Positions 13,520 through 21,772 of a DNA stretch of 24,494 nt are shown here, one piece after another. Positions within the stretch are counted from its first letter, which is position 1, and each line of letters opens with the position of its first letter. The position numbers were made by a program, and so were the translations under genes. Origin of the DNA: CAMEON01 sp045602325 (GTDB taxonomy: Bacteria; Bacillota; Clostridia; Oscillospirales; CAG-272); contig JAZSBH010000038.1 in assembly GCA_045602325.1 (NCBI GenBank), positions 1-24,494 of the forward strand, read 5' to 3'. Below the pieces are notes generated by a model, which did not search any database, had not been told where the DNA came from, and saw only the letters and a list, made by a program, of their open reading frames with translations.

Positions 13520-13942
13520 ATGCTGACCGGCGAATACAGACACGCCATTGATCCCAAAAAGCGACTTTTTATTCCCGCGAAGCATCGGGAAGTTTTGGGG
13601 ACTTCCTTCATTATCGTTCGCGATATCCGCGAATCCTGCCTCAAGGTTTATTCGGAAGAAAATTGGCAAGCCTTTATCGCACCCATCAAACAGATGAAGC
13701 GAGCAGACTCTGAAAAGATCCTTCGCTTTCTGTATCGTGACGCCGTGACGGCCGAGCCTGACTCGCAAGGCCGCGTGGTTCTGAACGGTACCCTCATCGA
13801 GCATGCAAAGATTCTCAAGGATGCTGTTGTGGTGGGCTGTGGTGATTACGCTGAAATCTGGTCTGCCGAAGAGTACGCCCGCATTGTTACCGACGAAGAT
13901 GCCGATGAGCTCCGCGATGCTCTCGAAGCAATGGGACTGTAA
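13520..13942 (+). CDS. mraZ: Transcriptional regulator MraZ
   Basis: MraZ is an AbrB-fold DNA-binding protein that binds repeats in its own promoter and tunes the dcw operon; its partner RsmH can counteract it in E. coli. The 140-residue product has the duplicated DXXXR module: first half GEYRHAIDPKKRLFIPAKHREVLG (residues 4-27), second half DAVTAEPDSQGRVVLNGTLIEHAKI (about 74-98). Length is normal. The start at 13520 follows AAAGGAGG (13504-13511). It is the first gene of the cluster, 3 nt before rsmH, and directly follows the candidate operator it would be expected to bind. Confidence 0.97.
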   Translation: MLTGEYRHAIDPKKRLFIPAKHREVLGTSFIIVRDIRESCLKVYSEENWQAFIAPIKQMKRADSEKILRFLYRDAVTAEPDSQGRVVLNGTLIEHAKILKDAVVVGCGDYAEIWSAEEYARIVTDEDADELRDALEAMGL

Positions 13943-13945
13943 ACC

Positions 13946-14953
13946 ATGGACAGCAACGAGAGCGTAAAGACGGAACATCCTGATCTGTCGGTGAACGGTA
14001 CCCCTGTGGACATCGGCGGACAGACCTTCGCACACCGATCGGTTCTCCTGGAGCCCTGCATGGATGCCCTGGCCATCAAGCCCGACGGTATCTACGTGGA
14101 CGGGACGGCCGGCGGCGGCGGACATTCCTTTGAAATCGCCAGACGGCTGACGACCGGCCGTTTGATCGCCATAGACCAGGACGAGGCGGCCATCAAGGCT
14201 GCTTCGACCAAGCTTGCCCCCTTGGGCGAGCGCGCACAGGTGGTGCGCAATAACTTCTGCCATGTGGGCGACGTGCTGGACACCCTTGGGATCGAAAAGA
14301 TCGACGGGATCCTCCTCGACCTTGGCGTATCTTCCTACCAGTTGGATACCCCCGAGCGGGGATTTTCCTATATGGCGGATGCTCCTTTGGATATGCGCAT
14401 GGATATGCGCGCCGAGAAGAACGCCTACGACGTGGTCAATACCTACAGTGAATACGATCTGCGCCGTATCCTTTTTGATTACGGTGAGGAACGGTTCGCG
14501 GGACGTATCGCCTCCCGCATCGTGCAGGCCAGAGCGGACAAGCCCATCGAGACCACGGGAGAGCTCACGGCTCTCATCAAATCAGCCATTCCCGCGGCGG
14601 CCAGGGACGGCGGGCATCATCCCGCAAAGCGTTCCTTCCAGGCCATCCGCATTGAGGTCAATTCCGAACTGGACGTCATCCGCCCTGCTCTGGAGGCGGC
14701 CATGAAGCGACTTTCCAAGGGCGGCCGCATGGCGGTGATCACCTTTCATTCCCTGGAGGATCGCATCGTCAAGCAGACCTTTGCCGATATGGCAAGCGGA
14801 TGCACCTGTCCAAAGGGACTTCCCGTATGCGTGTGCGGGAAAAAGCCCGCGGTAAAGGTGATCTCCCGCAAGCCCATTCTTCCCGACGAGGAAGAACTGG
14901 AAAATAACCCCCGCTCCCGCAGCGCCAAGCTCCGGGTGGCAGAAAAACTCTGA
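13946..14953 (+). CDS. rsmH: 16S rRNA (cytosine-1402-N4)-methyltransferase
   Basis: RsmH (MraW) methylates N4 of C1402 in the ribosomal P site of 16S rRNA using S-adenosylmethionine. The 335-residue product shows AHRSVLLEPCMDAL at the start of the fold (28-42), the SAM-binding YVDGTAGGGGHS (50-61), LLDLGVSSYQLD, the AIRIEVNSELD helix, ITFHSLEDRIVKQTF, and the C-terminal RSRSAKLRVAEK. It has an N-terminal extension of about 25 residues (ESVKTEHPDLSVNG) before the conserved part. No strong ribosome binding site precedes the ATG at 13946, which lies 3 nt after the mraZ stop, so translation probably depends on coupling to mraZ. A GTG-type start further in is possible but not better supported. Confidence 0.96.
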   Translation: MDSNESVKTEHPDLSVNGTPVDIGGQTFAHRSVLLEPCMDALAIKPDGIYVDGTAGGGGHSFEIARRLTTGRLIAIDQDEAAIKAASTKLAPLGERAQVVRNNFCHVGDVLDTLGIEKIDGILLDLGVSSYQLDTPERGFSYMADAPLDMRMDMRAEKNAYDVVNTYSEYDLRRILFDYGEERFAGRIASRIVQARADKPIETTGELTALIKSAIPAAARDGGHHPAKRSFQAIRIEVNSELDVIRPALEAAMKRLSKGGRMAVITFHSLEDRIVKQTFADMASGCTCPKGLPVCVCGKKPAVKVISRKPILPDEEELENNPRSRSAKLRVAEKL

Positions 14954-15052
14954 ACAAGCGCATCATTCGGCGACCGTCAGGGAACCGAAACCATATATCG
15001 GCCGTGGAAGCACGGCAGGCACCCCCAAGTCTAACAGAAAGGAATGACGTCC

Positions 15053-16072
15053 ATGGAACATGAGTACAAGCGGGACGAACGGCTCGCAGGCGAGCGGTTT
15101 GTATTGAATACGGGCGGCAGCAGCGCCCGCCTCGTCACTGAAGACGAGATTGATCCCGCCGAACTGCGCCGCAAGCAGGCTGAATGCGGCGGATCTGAGA
15201 ACCATTACATAGAGATGTTCTGCGAGCGGTACCGTGACCGCGGTATTGCAGGCCGCATGCATACCGATGCTGCCAAGCAGGAGAAGAAGGAGGCTCTTTC
15301 CAGAGCGATTACCCCCGGTTCCTATGTGGGTGCTGAAAAACTTGCAGGCAAGGAGAAGCTGGATGCCTACCGTACCGGTATCAGCGATGGCAAGCGGTAC
15401 ATGACCGCCGATGATTTTGCCCGCTACTACCACGATCAGAGAGGCTACAAGTATCCCCAGTACCGTACCGCTACTGATGCCGAGCGCATCGCCGCCGTAC
15501 AGGCTGTGGTGGCTGCCAATCCCCGCGAAACGAGGCTTGAACAGCCAAAAAAAGCCGGTTGGCTTACTGATACCGACAAGCTCCCCGCATTCCTGCAGAA
15601 GCTCATGACCCGCCCCGCCTTCGTGCGGCTGAATGAGTGGGCAGGTGAAACCTTCCCCCGTGAGACTGAGATGAGAATCGAGTCCCGTGATAACGGCGCT
15701 CGGCGATTCCGTCCCATCCCGGCGGGTCTGGTAGCGGCACTTGTCACAGTCGTGGTGTCCATGTCTATGGTCATCACCAGTACGGTGTCGGTAAGCCAGG
15801 CTACGCGAGAGGTCAGCGAGCTGAAGCAGAGTGTTGCTGATCTGCGGGAGGTACACGGTGATTTGTCCGATCAACTGGATCTTAAGAACGATATGCTGGC
15901 CATCGAGGATAAAGCCACGAATGAGCTGGGCATGGTTCATGAAAAATATCTGAACGGTGAATACCTGACCGATGAGGTCGAAGACCATCTGGAGGTCTAT
16001 GACGAAGACCGCGACGGCGAGAAGAAAACAGGCCTTGCCTGGTTGCTTTCCGCTTTCGGAATCGGTGGCTGA
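15053..16072 (+). CDS. ftsL: FtsL-like division protein with a long N-terminal region
   Basis: The 339-residue product has a single TM segment far from the N-terminus (about 223-244), a coiled-coil region after it (QATREVSELKQSVADLREVH and on), and AIEDKATNELGMVHEKY, which matches the FtsL/DivIC signature ending in LGM. Position between rsmH and the PBP gene is the ftsL slot. FtsL is a bitopic septal protein that joins DivIB and DivIC to activate FtsW-FtsI. The oddity is the cytoplasmic part: about 220 residues, charged and without recognised domain, whereas FtsL usually has 20-50. The C-terminus ends in a short hydrophobic LAWLLSAFGIGG. The start at 15053 is chosen because AAAGGA lies about 10 nt upstream; the ATG at 15044 is too close to it. 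Confidence 0.75.
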   Translation: MEHEYKRDERLAGERFVLNTGGSSARLVTEDEIDPAELRRKQAECGGSENHYIEMFCERYRDRGIAGRMHTDAAKQEKKEALSRAITPGSYVGAEKLAGKEKLDAYRTGISDGKRYMTADDFARYYHDQRGYKYPQYRTATDAERIAAVQAVVAANPRETRLEQPKKAGWLTDTDKLPAFLQKLMTRPAFVRLNEWAGETFPRETEMRIESRDNGARRFRPIPAGLVAALVTVVVSMSMVITSTVSVSQATREVSELKQSVADLREVHGDLSDQLDLKNDMLAIEDKATNELGMVHEKYLNGEYLTDEVEDHLEVYDEDRDGEKKTGLAWLLSAFGIGG

Positions 16073-16174
16073 TCCGACCGTTTGGAAACAGGCATAACGC
16101 GCTGCGGGGTGTCATACCTTAAGAAGGGACGCTCCTGACCCCGCCTGCGTATGTCCGAAGGGTACGAATGCTTC

Positions 16175-16212
16175 AGGTGGCGTGTTGTCATACTCGCCAC
16201 CTCACTTTTTTT
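16175..16212 (+). terminator. Intrinsic terminator/attenuator between ftsL and the PBP gene
   Basis: AGGTGGCG (16175-16182) pairs perfectly with CGCCACCT (16195-16202) around a 12-nt loop, followed closely by seven T at 16206-16212. Another possible stem, GCGGGGT (16104-16110) with ACCCCGC (16138-16144), lies upstream. Read-through or a separate start below would be needed to express the downstream genes. Confidence 0.7.
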
Positions 16213-16264
16213 CTTGAAGATTGACTTCGTTGCCCCATATTCATTGAAAGGAGACTTGCGGACT

Positions 16265-18544
16265 GTGTCTACTCCCACCCGTTCTACCGATACCAATACC
16301 GTCAAGCGTGCCGGTATCATCGGCCTTATGATCGCCGTGGCGTTTCTCTTTCTGCTTTTGCGGATCCTGAAATACCAGACGTTGGATTACGATAAGTACC
16401 GGAATAAGGTGCAGAATCAGATTACTACCGAGGCAGAGGTGGTGGCTGACCGCGGCAAGATCTATGACCGAAACGGCGTGCTCCTTGCCACCAATGCCAC
16501 GACCTACCGCGTGTTCATTGCACCCCGTATCGTAGCCCAGGTCTCGGAGGAGCAAGGGCTGAAATACGACGTCCTCATTGCCACTGAATTGGCTCCCGTG
16601 TTGGGGGTGGAGTACGACTACATTCTGGAGCAGACCACCCATACCAAGTATCTGGATCGCACCCTTGCCCGCAACGTGGATGACGAGGTGGCGACCAAGG
16701 TGCGGAAGATCATCAAGGATAACGACCTGGAGGACATGGTCTTTTTGCAGGCAGGTACCAAGCGCTACTATCCCAACGGGACCCTGGCTTGCCACGCACT
16801 GGGCTTTACAGGCAGCGACGGCGCTGGACAGTACGGCCTGGAGCTGAAGTATAACAGCATCCTGGCGGGTACCAACGGAAAATACATTACCGCCCGCGAC
16901 TCTCACGGCAACGAAATGCCCTACGAATATCAAAGCTACATCGAAGCGCGGGACGGCCACTCCATTGTGACGACCCTGGATATCAATATTCAATCGGCGC
17001 TGGAAGAGCAGCTCCGTACCACCTACATCGAGTCGGGTGGCCAAAACCGCGCTACGGGTATGGTGATCGACGTCAAAACCGGTGAAATGCTGGCGATGGC
17101 TACTTATCCCTTCTTTGACCTGAACGATCCCCGTAAAATGAACGAGGAGGACCAGGCGACACTGGATGCCTCCGGTTTGGAATTGAACAGCGATGAATAC
17201 AACAAGCTGAAGCAGGAGCTGCAACTCACGACGTGGTCCAACAAGGCGGTCACTGAGGTGTATATGCCCGGTTCTACCTTTAAGATCGTAACGGCATCCA
17301 TGGCCTATGAGGAAAATCTGGTTAGTGAGACCGAACACTTCTACTGCCCCGGCTACCACGTGGTGTTGGGTATTAAGATGCGATGCCATAAGGTGCAGGG
17401 CCACGGCTCCCAGACCTTTGCCGTGGGTCTGCAGAATTCCTGCAACCCGGTTCTCATGATAATGGGAGGACGCATCGGTCGGGAGAAGTTCTATAACTAC
17501 TTCCGCGCGTTCGGCTACCTGGAGAAGACGGGTATCGACCTCCCCGGTGAGGGAACCAGTATCTTCTATCAGGAATCCGCTTTTTCGGAGTTGGATCTGG
17601 CCACCGCCTCCTTCGGACAGAACTTTAAGATCAGTCCCATTCAACAGATCATGGCCGTCACCGCCGTAGCCAACGGCGGCTATCTCTTGACTCCACGTAT
17701 GGTGAAAGAGGTGCTGGACAGCGAGGGCAACGTAATCGAGACCTACACCACCGATACCAAGCGTCAGATCATTTCGTCCGATACAGCCAAGAAATTGGCC
17801 GAAGTGCTGGAGCAGGGTGTGTCGGGTGGTGCGGGCGCCAAGAACGCCTACGTGGCGGGCTACCGTGTAGCCGCCAAGACGGGTACCTCCGAGAAGATCG
17901 ACAAGAAAAACGAAACCGGTAAGGAATACTACGTTTGCTCCTGCGTGGGTTTTGCTCCCGCCGATGATCCCGAGATCGCCGTCATCATTCTGGTGGACGA
18001 ACCCACCAAGGGTGTACTCTACGGTAGTACGGTGGCTGCCCCCTATCTGGCCAATGTCATGCGCGACGTGCTCCCCTATCTGGGCGTGGAAGCCGTTTAT
18101 ACCGATAAGGAACTGGCCAACATGGCCGTCGAGACTCCCTCTTTGGTGGGGTGGTACGCCACCGTCGCCAAGTCCCAGGCCGAGACCCTGGGCTTTGAGG
18201 TGGAGATCGTGGGTAGCGGCTCGGTCGTGCGCTCCCAGTCCCCTGCCGCATATACCGAGGTAGAATCCCAAAACGCCAAGATCATTCTCTACACCGAATC
18301 CGATATGGATAAGCCCACCGTTACGGTTCCCGACGTATCGGGGAAGACGGCTGTTGCCGCCAATGAGATCCTGGCCAACCACGGCCTGAATATCCGCATC
18401 GAGGGAACCAATAATTACATGAGCGGCTCCGGTGCCGTTGCCATCGCCCAGTCCCATGCCCCCGGCAGTGAGGTGGAGCGAGGCACCGTCATCACCGTCA
18501 CATTCCGCAACCAGGACGCCGACGATATACCGTTGGAAGAATGA
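16265..18544 (+). CDS. ftsI: Septal penicillin-binding protein (FtsI/SpoVD type) with two PASTA domains
   Basis: This class B PBP is a septal peptidoglycan transpeptidase working with FtsW. The 759-residue product has an N-terminal TM segment (about 16-35), the dimerisation region beginning VVADRGKIYDRNGVLLATN, and the catalytic motifs STFK (Ser337), SCN (Ser392) and KTGT (Lys538). Two PASTA domains follow (about 620-685 and 690-755, the second at VTVPDVSGKTAVAANEIL), as in PBP2x; SpoVD usually has one. With only one such gene here it may serve vegetative division, sporulation or both. The start is a GTG at 16265, 11 nt after GAAAGGAGA; an upstream in-frame ATG at 16151 would translate through the terminator hairpin and is rejected. 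The stop overlaps nothing of murE, which begins 86 nt later. Confidence 0.95.
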   Translation: MSTPTRSTDTNTVKRAGIIGLMIAVAFLFLLLRILKYQTLDYDKYRNKVQNQITTEAEVVADRGKIYDRNGVLLATNATTYRVFIAPRIVAQVSEEQGLKYDVLIATELAPVLGVEYDYILEQTTHTKYLDRTLARNVDDEVATKVRKIIKDNDLEDMVFLQAGTKRYYPNGTLACHALGFTGSDGAGQYGLELKYNSILAGTNGKYITARDSHGNEMPYEYQSYIEARDGHSIVTTLDINIQSALEEQLRTTYIESGGQNRATGMVIDVKTGEMLAMATYPFFDLNDPRKMNEEDQATLDASGLELNSDEYNKLKQELQLTTWSNKAVTEVYMPGSTFKIVTASMAYEENLVSETEHFYCPGYHVVLGIKMRCHKVQGHGSQTFAVGLQNSCNPVLMIMGGRIGREKFYNYFRAFGYLEKTGIDLPGEGTSIFYQESAFSELDLATASFGQNFKISPIQQIMAVTAVANGGYLLTPRMVKEVLDSEGNVIETYTTDTKRQIISSDTAKKLAEVLEQGVSGGAGAKNAYVAGYRVAAKTGTSEKIDKKNETGKEYYVCSCVGFAPADDPEIAVIILVDEPTKGVLYGSTVAAPYLANVMRDVLPYLGVEAVYTDKELANMAVETPSLVGWYATVAKSQAETLGFEVEIVGSGSVVRSQSPAAYTEVESQNAKIILYTESDMDKPTVTVPDVSGKTAVAANEILANHGLNIRIEGTNNYMSGSGAVAIAQSHAPGSEVERGTVITVTFRNQDADDIPLEE

Positions 18545-18630
18545 GCAAATCCCATCCGCTCCACCGCGCCGGCGCAAATCGGCGCATAAGATCCAGGATG
18601 TAAAACTCCGCGCCCCCATGGAGGGACATC

Positions 18631-20241
18631 ATGACTTTACATCCGACCTCTATGCTCCTATCCCAACTCTTGACCGAAGCTCATCTCCCCGTCCCGGCGG
18701 GGGCAGAGGCAGTCACGGTCAGCGGGATCACCGCGGATTCCCGCTGTGTCCGCGAGGGGGATCTATTCATCGCCGTCAGCGGGTTGCATACCGATGCCCG
18801 CAAACACATTCCCGAGGCCGTAGCCAAGGGGGCGGTAGCCGCCGTATGTGAAACAGGCGGAGAAGTCTCCCGAAGCGAAAAGATTCCCGTGATTACCGTT
18901 TCCAATGCCCGTGTGGCTATGGCTTGCCTTTACGATGCCTGGTGCGGTCACCCCACGAAAAATCTCCGCCTGGTCGGTGTGACCGGAACCAACGGCAAGA
19001 CCTCGGTTTCCACCATGCTCTACCGCATCCTTCGCGCCGCAGGAGTGCCCTGCGGTCTGATCGGTACCGCAGGATGCTATATCCCCGACAGCGATACTCC
19101 AATCTGCGGGGAGAACGGTCAGCCGTACAGCGGTATGACTACCCCCGATCCGGCTGACCTGTATCCTCTCTTGGCGCGTATGACCGATGGGGCGATCAAA
19201 AACGGGATGCCTCAGCCTGTCGTGGTCATGGAGGTGACTTCCCATGCGCTCCTGCTCGACAAGGTGGCACCGCTTACCTTTGATCTGTCCGTCTTTACCA
19301 ATCTATCCTCCGAGCACATGGATATGCACGGCACCATGGAGGATTATTTTGAAGCCAAGCTCCGCCTGTTTGAGGTGACCCGCCGAGCGGTCGTCAATGC
19401 GGACGACCGTTGGGGACGGCGTTTGTTAGCCGAACCTACCCCCGTACATCATTATCACATCTGCCACGCCGAAGGGCTCCGCAATCTCACCCCCGACCGC
19501 ATGTGCCCGGCCGGGGAGGGAACCTGCACCCGATTCTATGCCGAGCAGGTCAAGAATCTGGGCGAGGAAGGCGTCTCCTTCAAGCTGTCTTCCCCCGACG
19601 TGAGGCTTCGCCTCAGTTGTCCCGTGCCGGGACAGTTTACCGTCATGAACGCCATGCAGGCCGCCGTAGCCGCTCTGTCGCTTGGTGTCAACCCCGCCGT
19701 GGTACGGGATACGCTCGCCACCTTTGGCGGTGTTCCCGGCCGCATGGAGCGGGTCAACCTGCCCGAGACGGACATTCCGTTCTCGGTGTTCATTGATTAT
19801 GCTCACACCCCCGATGCGTTGGAGAATCTGCTGGCTTCGGTTCACAGCTTTCGTCGCAGAGGACAGCGCATCGTGCTGGTCTTCGGATGCGGAGGTGACC
19901 GCGACCGCTCTAAGCGTAAGATCATGGCGCGGATCGCTTCACGCATGACCGATTCCCTGGTCATTACCTCGGACAACAGTCGTACAGAAGATCCCGACAA
20001 TATCATTGCCGATATTCTGGCGGGGGTGGATAAGGAAAGTGAGTTTGCGGTGGTTCCCAATCGCGCCGAGGCCATCCGCTACGCCATCCGCCATGCCCGC
20101 GCGGGGGACATCATCCTGCTGGCAGGCAAAGGCCATGAAAATTATGAAATCGACCGCACGGGGAAGCATCCCTTCTGCGAAAAGGATATAGCGGTGGAAG
20201 CCGCAAAGAAATTTCACGCCGTCCATACGGACGGCAGGTAG
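18631..20241 (+). CDS. murE: UDP-MurNAc-tripeptide synthetase MurE
   Basis: MurE adds the third residue, usually meso-diaminopimelate in Clostridia, to UDP-MurNAc-L-Ala-D-Glu in the cytoplasm, using ATP. The 536-residue product has an N-terminal UDP-binding domain (SGITADSRCVREGDLFIAV), the ATP loop GTNGKTS (119-125), VMEVTSHALLLDKV, the lysine expected to be carbamylated (K243 in EAKLRLF), the C-terminal ligase domain with FIDYAHTPDALENLL, and the GKGHENYE end. The residue-3 specificity motif reads DNSR (448-451) instead of the usual DNPR; the DAP-binding Arg is kept, which argues for diaminopimelate rather than lysine. GGAGGG (18620-18625) sits 5 nt before the ATG. murF follows 21 nt downstream. 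Confidence 0.95.
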   Translation: MTLHPTSMLLSQLLTEAHLPVPAGAEAVTVSGITADSRCVREGDLFIAVSGLHTDARKHIPEAVAKGAVAAVCETGGEVSRSEKIPVITVSNARVAMACLYDAWCGHPTKNLRLVGVTGTNGKTSVSTMLYRILRAAGVPCGLIGTAGCYIPDSDTPICGENGQPYSGMTTPDPADLYPLLARMTDGAIKNGMPQPVVVMEVTSHALLLDKVAPLTFDLSVFTNLSSEHMDMHGTMEDYFEAKLRLFEVTRRAVVNADDRWGRRLLAEPTPVHHYHICHAEGLRNLTPDRMCPAGEGTCTRFYAEQVKNLGEEGVSFKLSSPDVRLRLSCPVPGQFTVMNAMQAAVAALSLGVNPAVVRDTLATFGGVPGRMERVNLPETDIPFSVFIDYAHTPDALENLLASVHSFRRRGQRIVLVFGCGGDRDRSKRKIMARIASRMTDSLVITSDNSRTEDPDNIIADILAGVDKESEFAVVPNRAEAIRYAIRHARAGDIILLAGKGHENYEIDRTGKHPFCEKDIAVEAAKKFHAVHTDGR

Positions 20242-20262
20242 TGCAACGAAAGGCAGGCCGCC

Positions 20263-21735
20263 ATGAAGATCACGTTACATTCTCCTCTTGATTTGAACAC
20301 CCTCGCCGTCATGGCGGGGGGCAGACTGATTTTGCGCGGCGTGTCGGAGCACGTGGCGGTCTCCCATATTTGTACCGACTCCCGTGAGGCAGACGTCAAC
20401 ACTCTGTTCTGCGCCATTCGCGGGGAGCGGGTGGATGGCCACGACTACATGACCAAGGCAGCCGATCTGGGATGCCCTGCGTTCCTGTGTGAACGTCTAC
20501 CCGATGAAACCTCCGTTTTCGCCTACGCCGCCATACTCGTTCCTGACACCGTAGAGGCGTTGAGCCGTCTGGCGGGTGCAAGACGGGAAGGGGACCTTTG
20601 TGACCTGCCCGTGGTTGCCGTAACGGGGAGCGTGGGCAAGACTACTACCAAGGAAACCATCTACGCGGTGCTCTCGGCCGCCAAAAACGTTTTCAAAAAA
20701 GACGGAAACTACAACAGCACCATCGGACTTCCCCTGTCCTTTATGGAGATCCCGCCTTGTGCCGAGAGCGCCGTCCTAGAAATGGGCATGAGCTCCCGTG
20801 GGGAGATCTCGGCCATGACAAATGCCGTTCGCCCTGATATCGCGATCATCGCCAACGTGGGCACATCCCACATGGAGCATCTCGGTTCTCGGGAGAATAT
20901 CGCCCGTGCTAAACTGGAGATCGCGGAGGGCTTACGGGCGGGAGGCGTCCTGCTCATCAACGGCGACGAGCCCTTGCTGGCTCATCCGGGGCAGGATTTT
21001 GACAGAGATAACCCGTGGATCCCCCCGGGCATCCGGGTTCTGCGCCTGTCTTTGGCGGGGGCATCCGATGCCGATTATACCGCACAGAATATGACCGTCC
21101 GTGACGGCGGGATGAACTTTGATCTCTGCACCCCCGACGGACTTTGGCGGGATCTGTGGATCCCCGCCATTGGGGAGCATCTGGTCTGGGCGGCTTCCTT
21201 TGCCGCCGCCGTGGGACAGCTGCGGGGGATGTCCGAGGGACAAATCAAGGCGGGTCTTGCCGCCTATCGCCCCGCCGATCTGCGGCAAAATACACGCACC
21301 GTAGCGGGGATCACGATCATCGAAGACTGCTATAATGCCGCGCCCGAGTCCATGCGCGCCGCGCTGAACGTGTTGCATCTGACCGCCGCCGCTTGCCCCT
21401 CTGCTCGCCGTATCGCGGTTTTGGGCGACATGAAGGAGCTTGGGGACAACACCGAGGCGCTCCACCGCGGTGTGGGTGCCGAAGCCGTCCGCCGAGGGGG
21501 TGACCTTCTGGTGGCAGTGGGTGAGTTGGGACAGTATATCGCCCAGGGGGCGATGGAAGCGGGACTTCCTGCCGAGGCTGTCCATGCCGTCCCCACCTCC
21601 GAGGACTACCCGGCCGCCGCTCGGTGGCTCGTCGGTACGCTTCGCGCCGGGGACTGTGTTCTCTTCAAAGCCAGCCGTGCCATGGCATTGGAAAAGATCG
21701 CCGAGGCCGTGATCGAGGGCTTGGCAGACCGATAA
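20263..21735 (+). CDS. murF: UDP-MurNAc-tripeptide--D-Ala-D-Ala ligase MurF
   Basis: MurF joins D-Ala-D-Ala to the UDP-MurNAc-tripeptide made by MurE, completing the cytoplasmic pentapeptide precursor. The 490-residue product shows the N-terminal substrate domain (SHICTDSREADVNTLFCAI), the ATP loop TGSVGKTTTK (121-130), NYNSTIGLP (149-157), EMGMSSRGEI, IANVGTSHMEHLGS and the C-terminal domain with IIEDCYNAAPESMRAAL and AVLGDMKELGD. All are standard for MurF and length is only slightly above usual. The ATG at 20263 follows an AAAGG about 10 nt upstream and murE ends 21 nt before, so they are cotranscribed. mraY follows after 37 nt. Confidence 0.96.
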   Translation: MKITLHSPLDLNTLAVMAGGRLILRGVSEHVAVSHICTDSREADVNTLFCAIRGERVDGHDYMTKAADLGCPAFLCERLPDETSVFAYAAILVPDTVEALSRLAGARREGDLCDLPVVAVTGSVGKTTTKETIYAVLSAAKNVFKKDGNYNSTIGLPLSFMEIPPCAESAVLEMGMSSRGEISAMTNAVRPDIAIIANVGTSHMEHLGSRENIARAKLEIAEGLRAGGVLLINGDEPLLAHPGQDFDRDNPWIPPGIRVLRLSLAGASDADYTAQNMTVRDGGMNFDLCTPDGLWRDLWIPAIGEHLVWAASFAAAVGQLRGMSEGQIKAGLAAYRPADLRQNTRTVAGITIIEDCYNAAPESMRAALNVLHLTAAACPSARRIAVLGDMKELGDNTEALHRGVGAEAVRRGGDLLVAVGELGQYIAQGAMEAGLPAEAVHAVPTSEDYPAAARWLVGTLRAGDCVLFKASRAMALEKIAEAVIEGLADR

Positions 21736-21772
21736 GACAAATACCATATCAGAAAAGGGAAGGAATCACGAT

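Noticed and set aside
16151..16264. Upstream ATG giving a 38-residue longer PBP
   Set aside because: It has no Shine-Dalgarno and would translate the terminator hairpin and T-run; GTG at 16265 has a strong site at the right distance.
18541..18603. 20-codon open frame overlapping the PBP stop (ATGA)
   Set aside because: The overlap suggests coupling, but the Arg/His/Ser-rich product has no recognisable features and the length is within chance.
16241..18619. 792-codon minus-strand open frame opposite the PBP gene
   Set aside because: It is a mirror of the PBP codon bias, has no start site, and the PBP catalytic motifs on the other strand are unambiguous.
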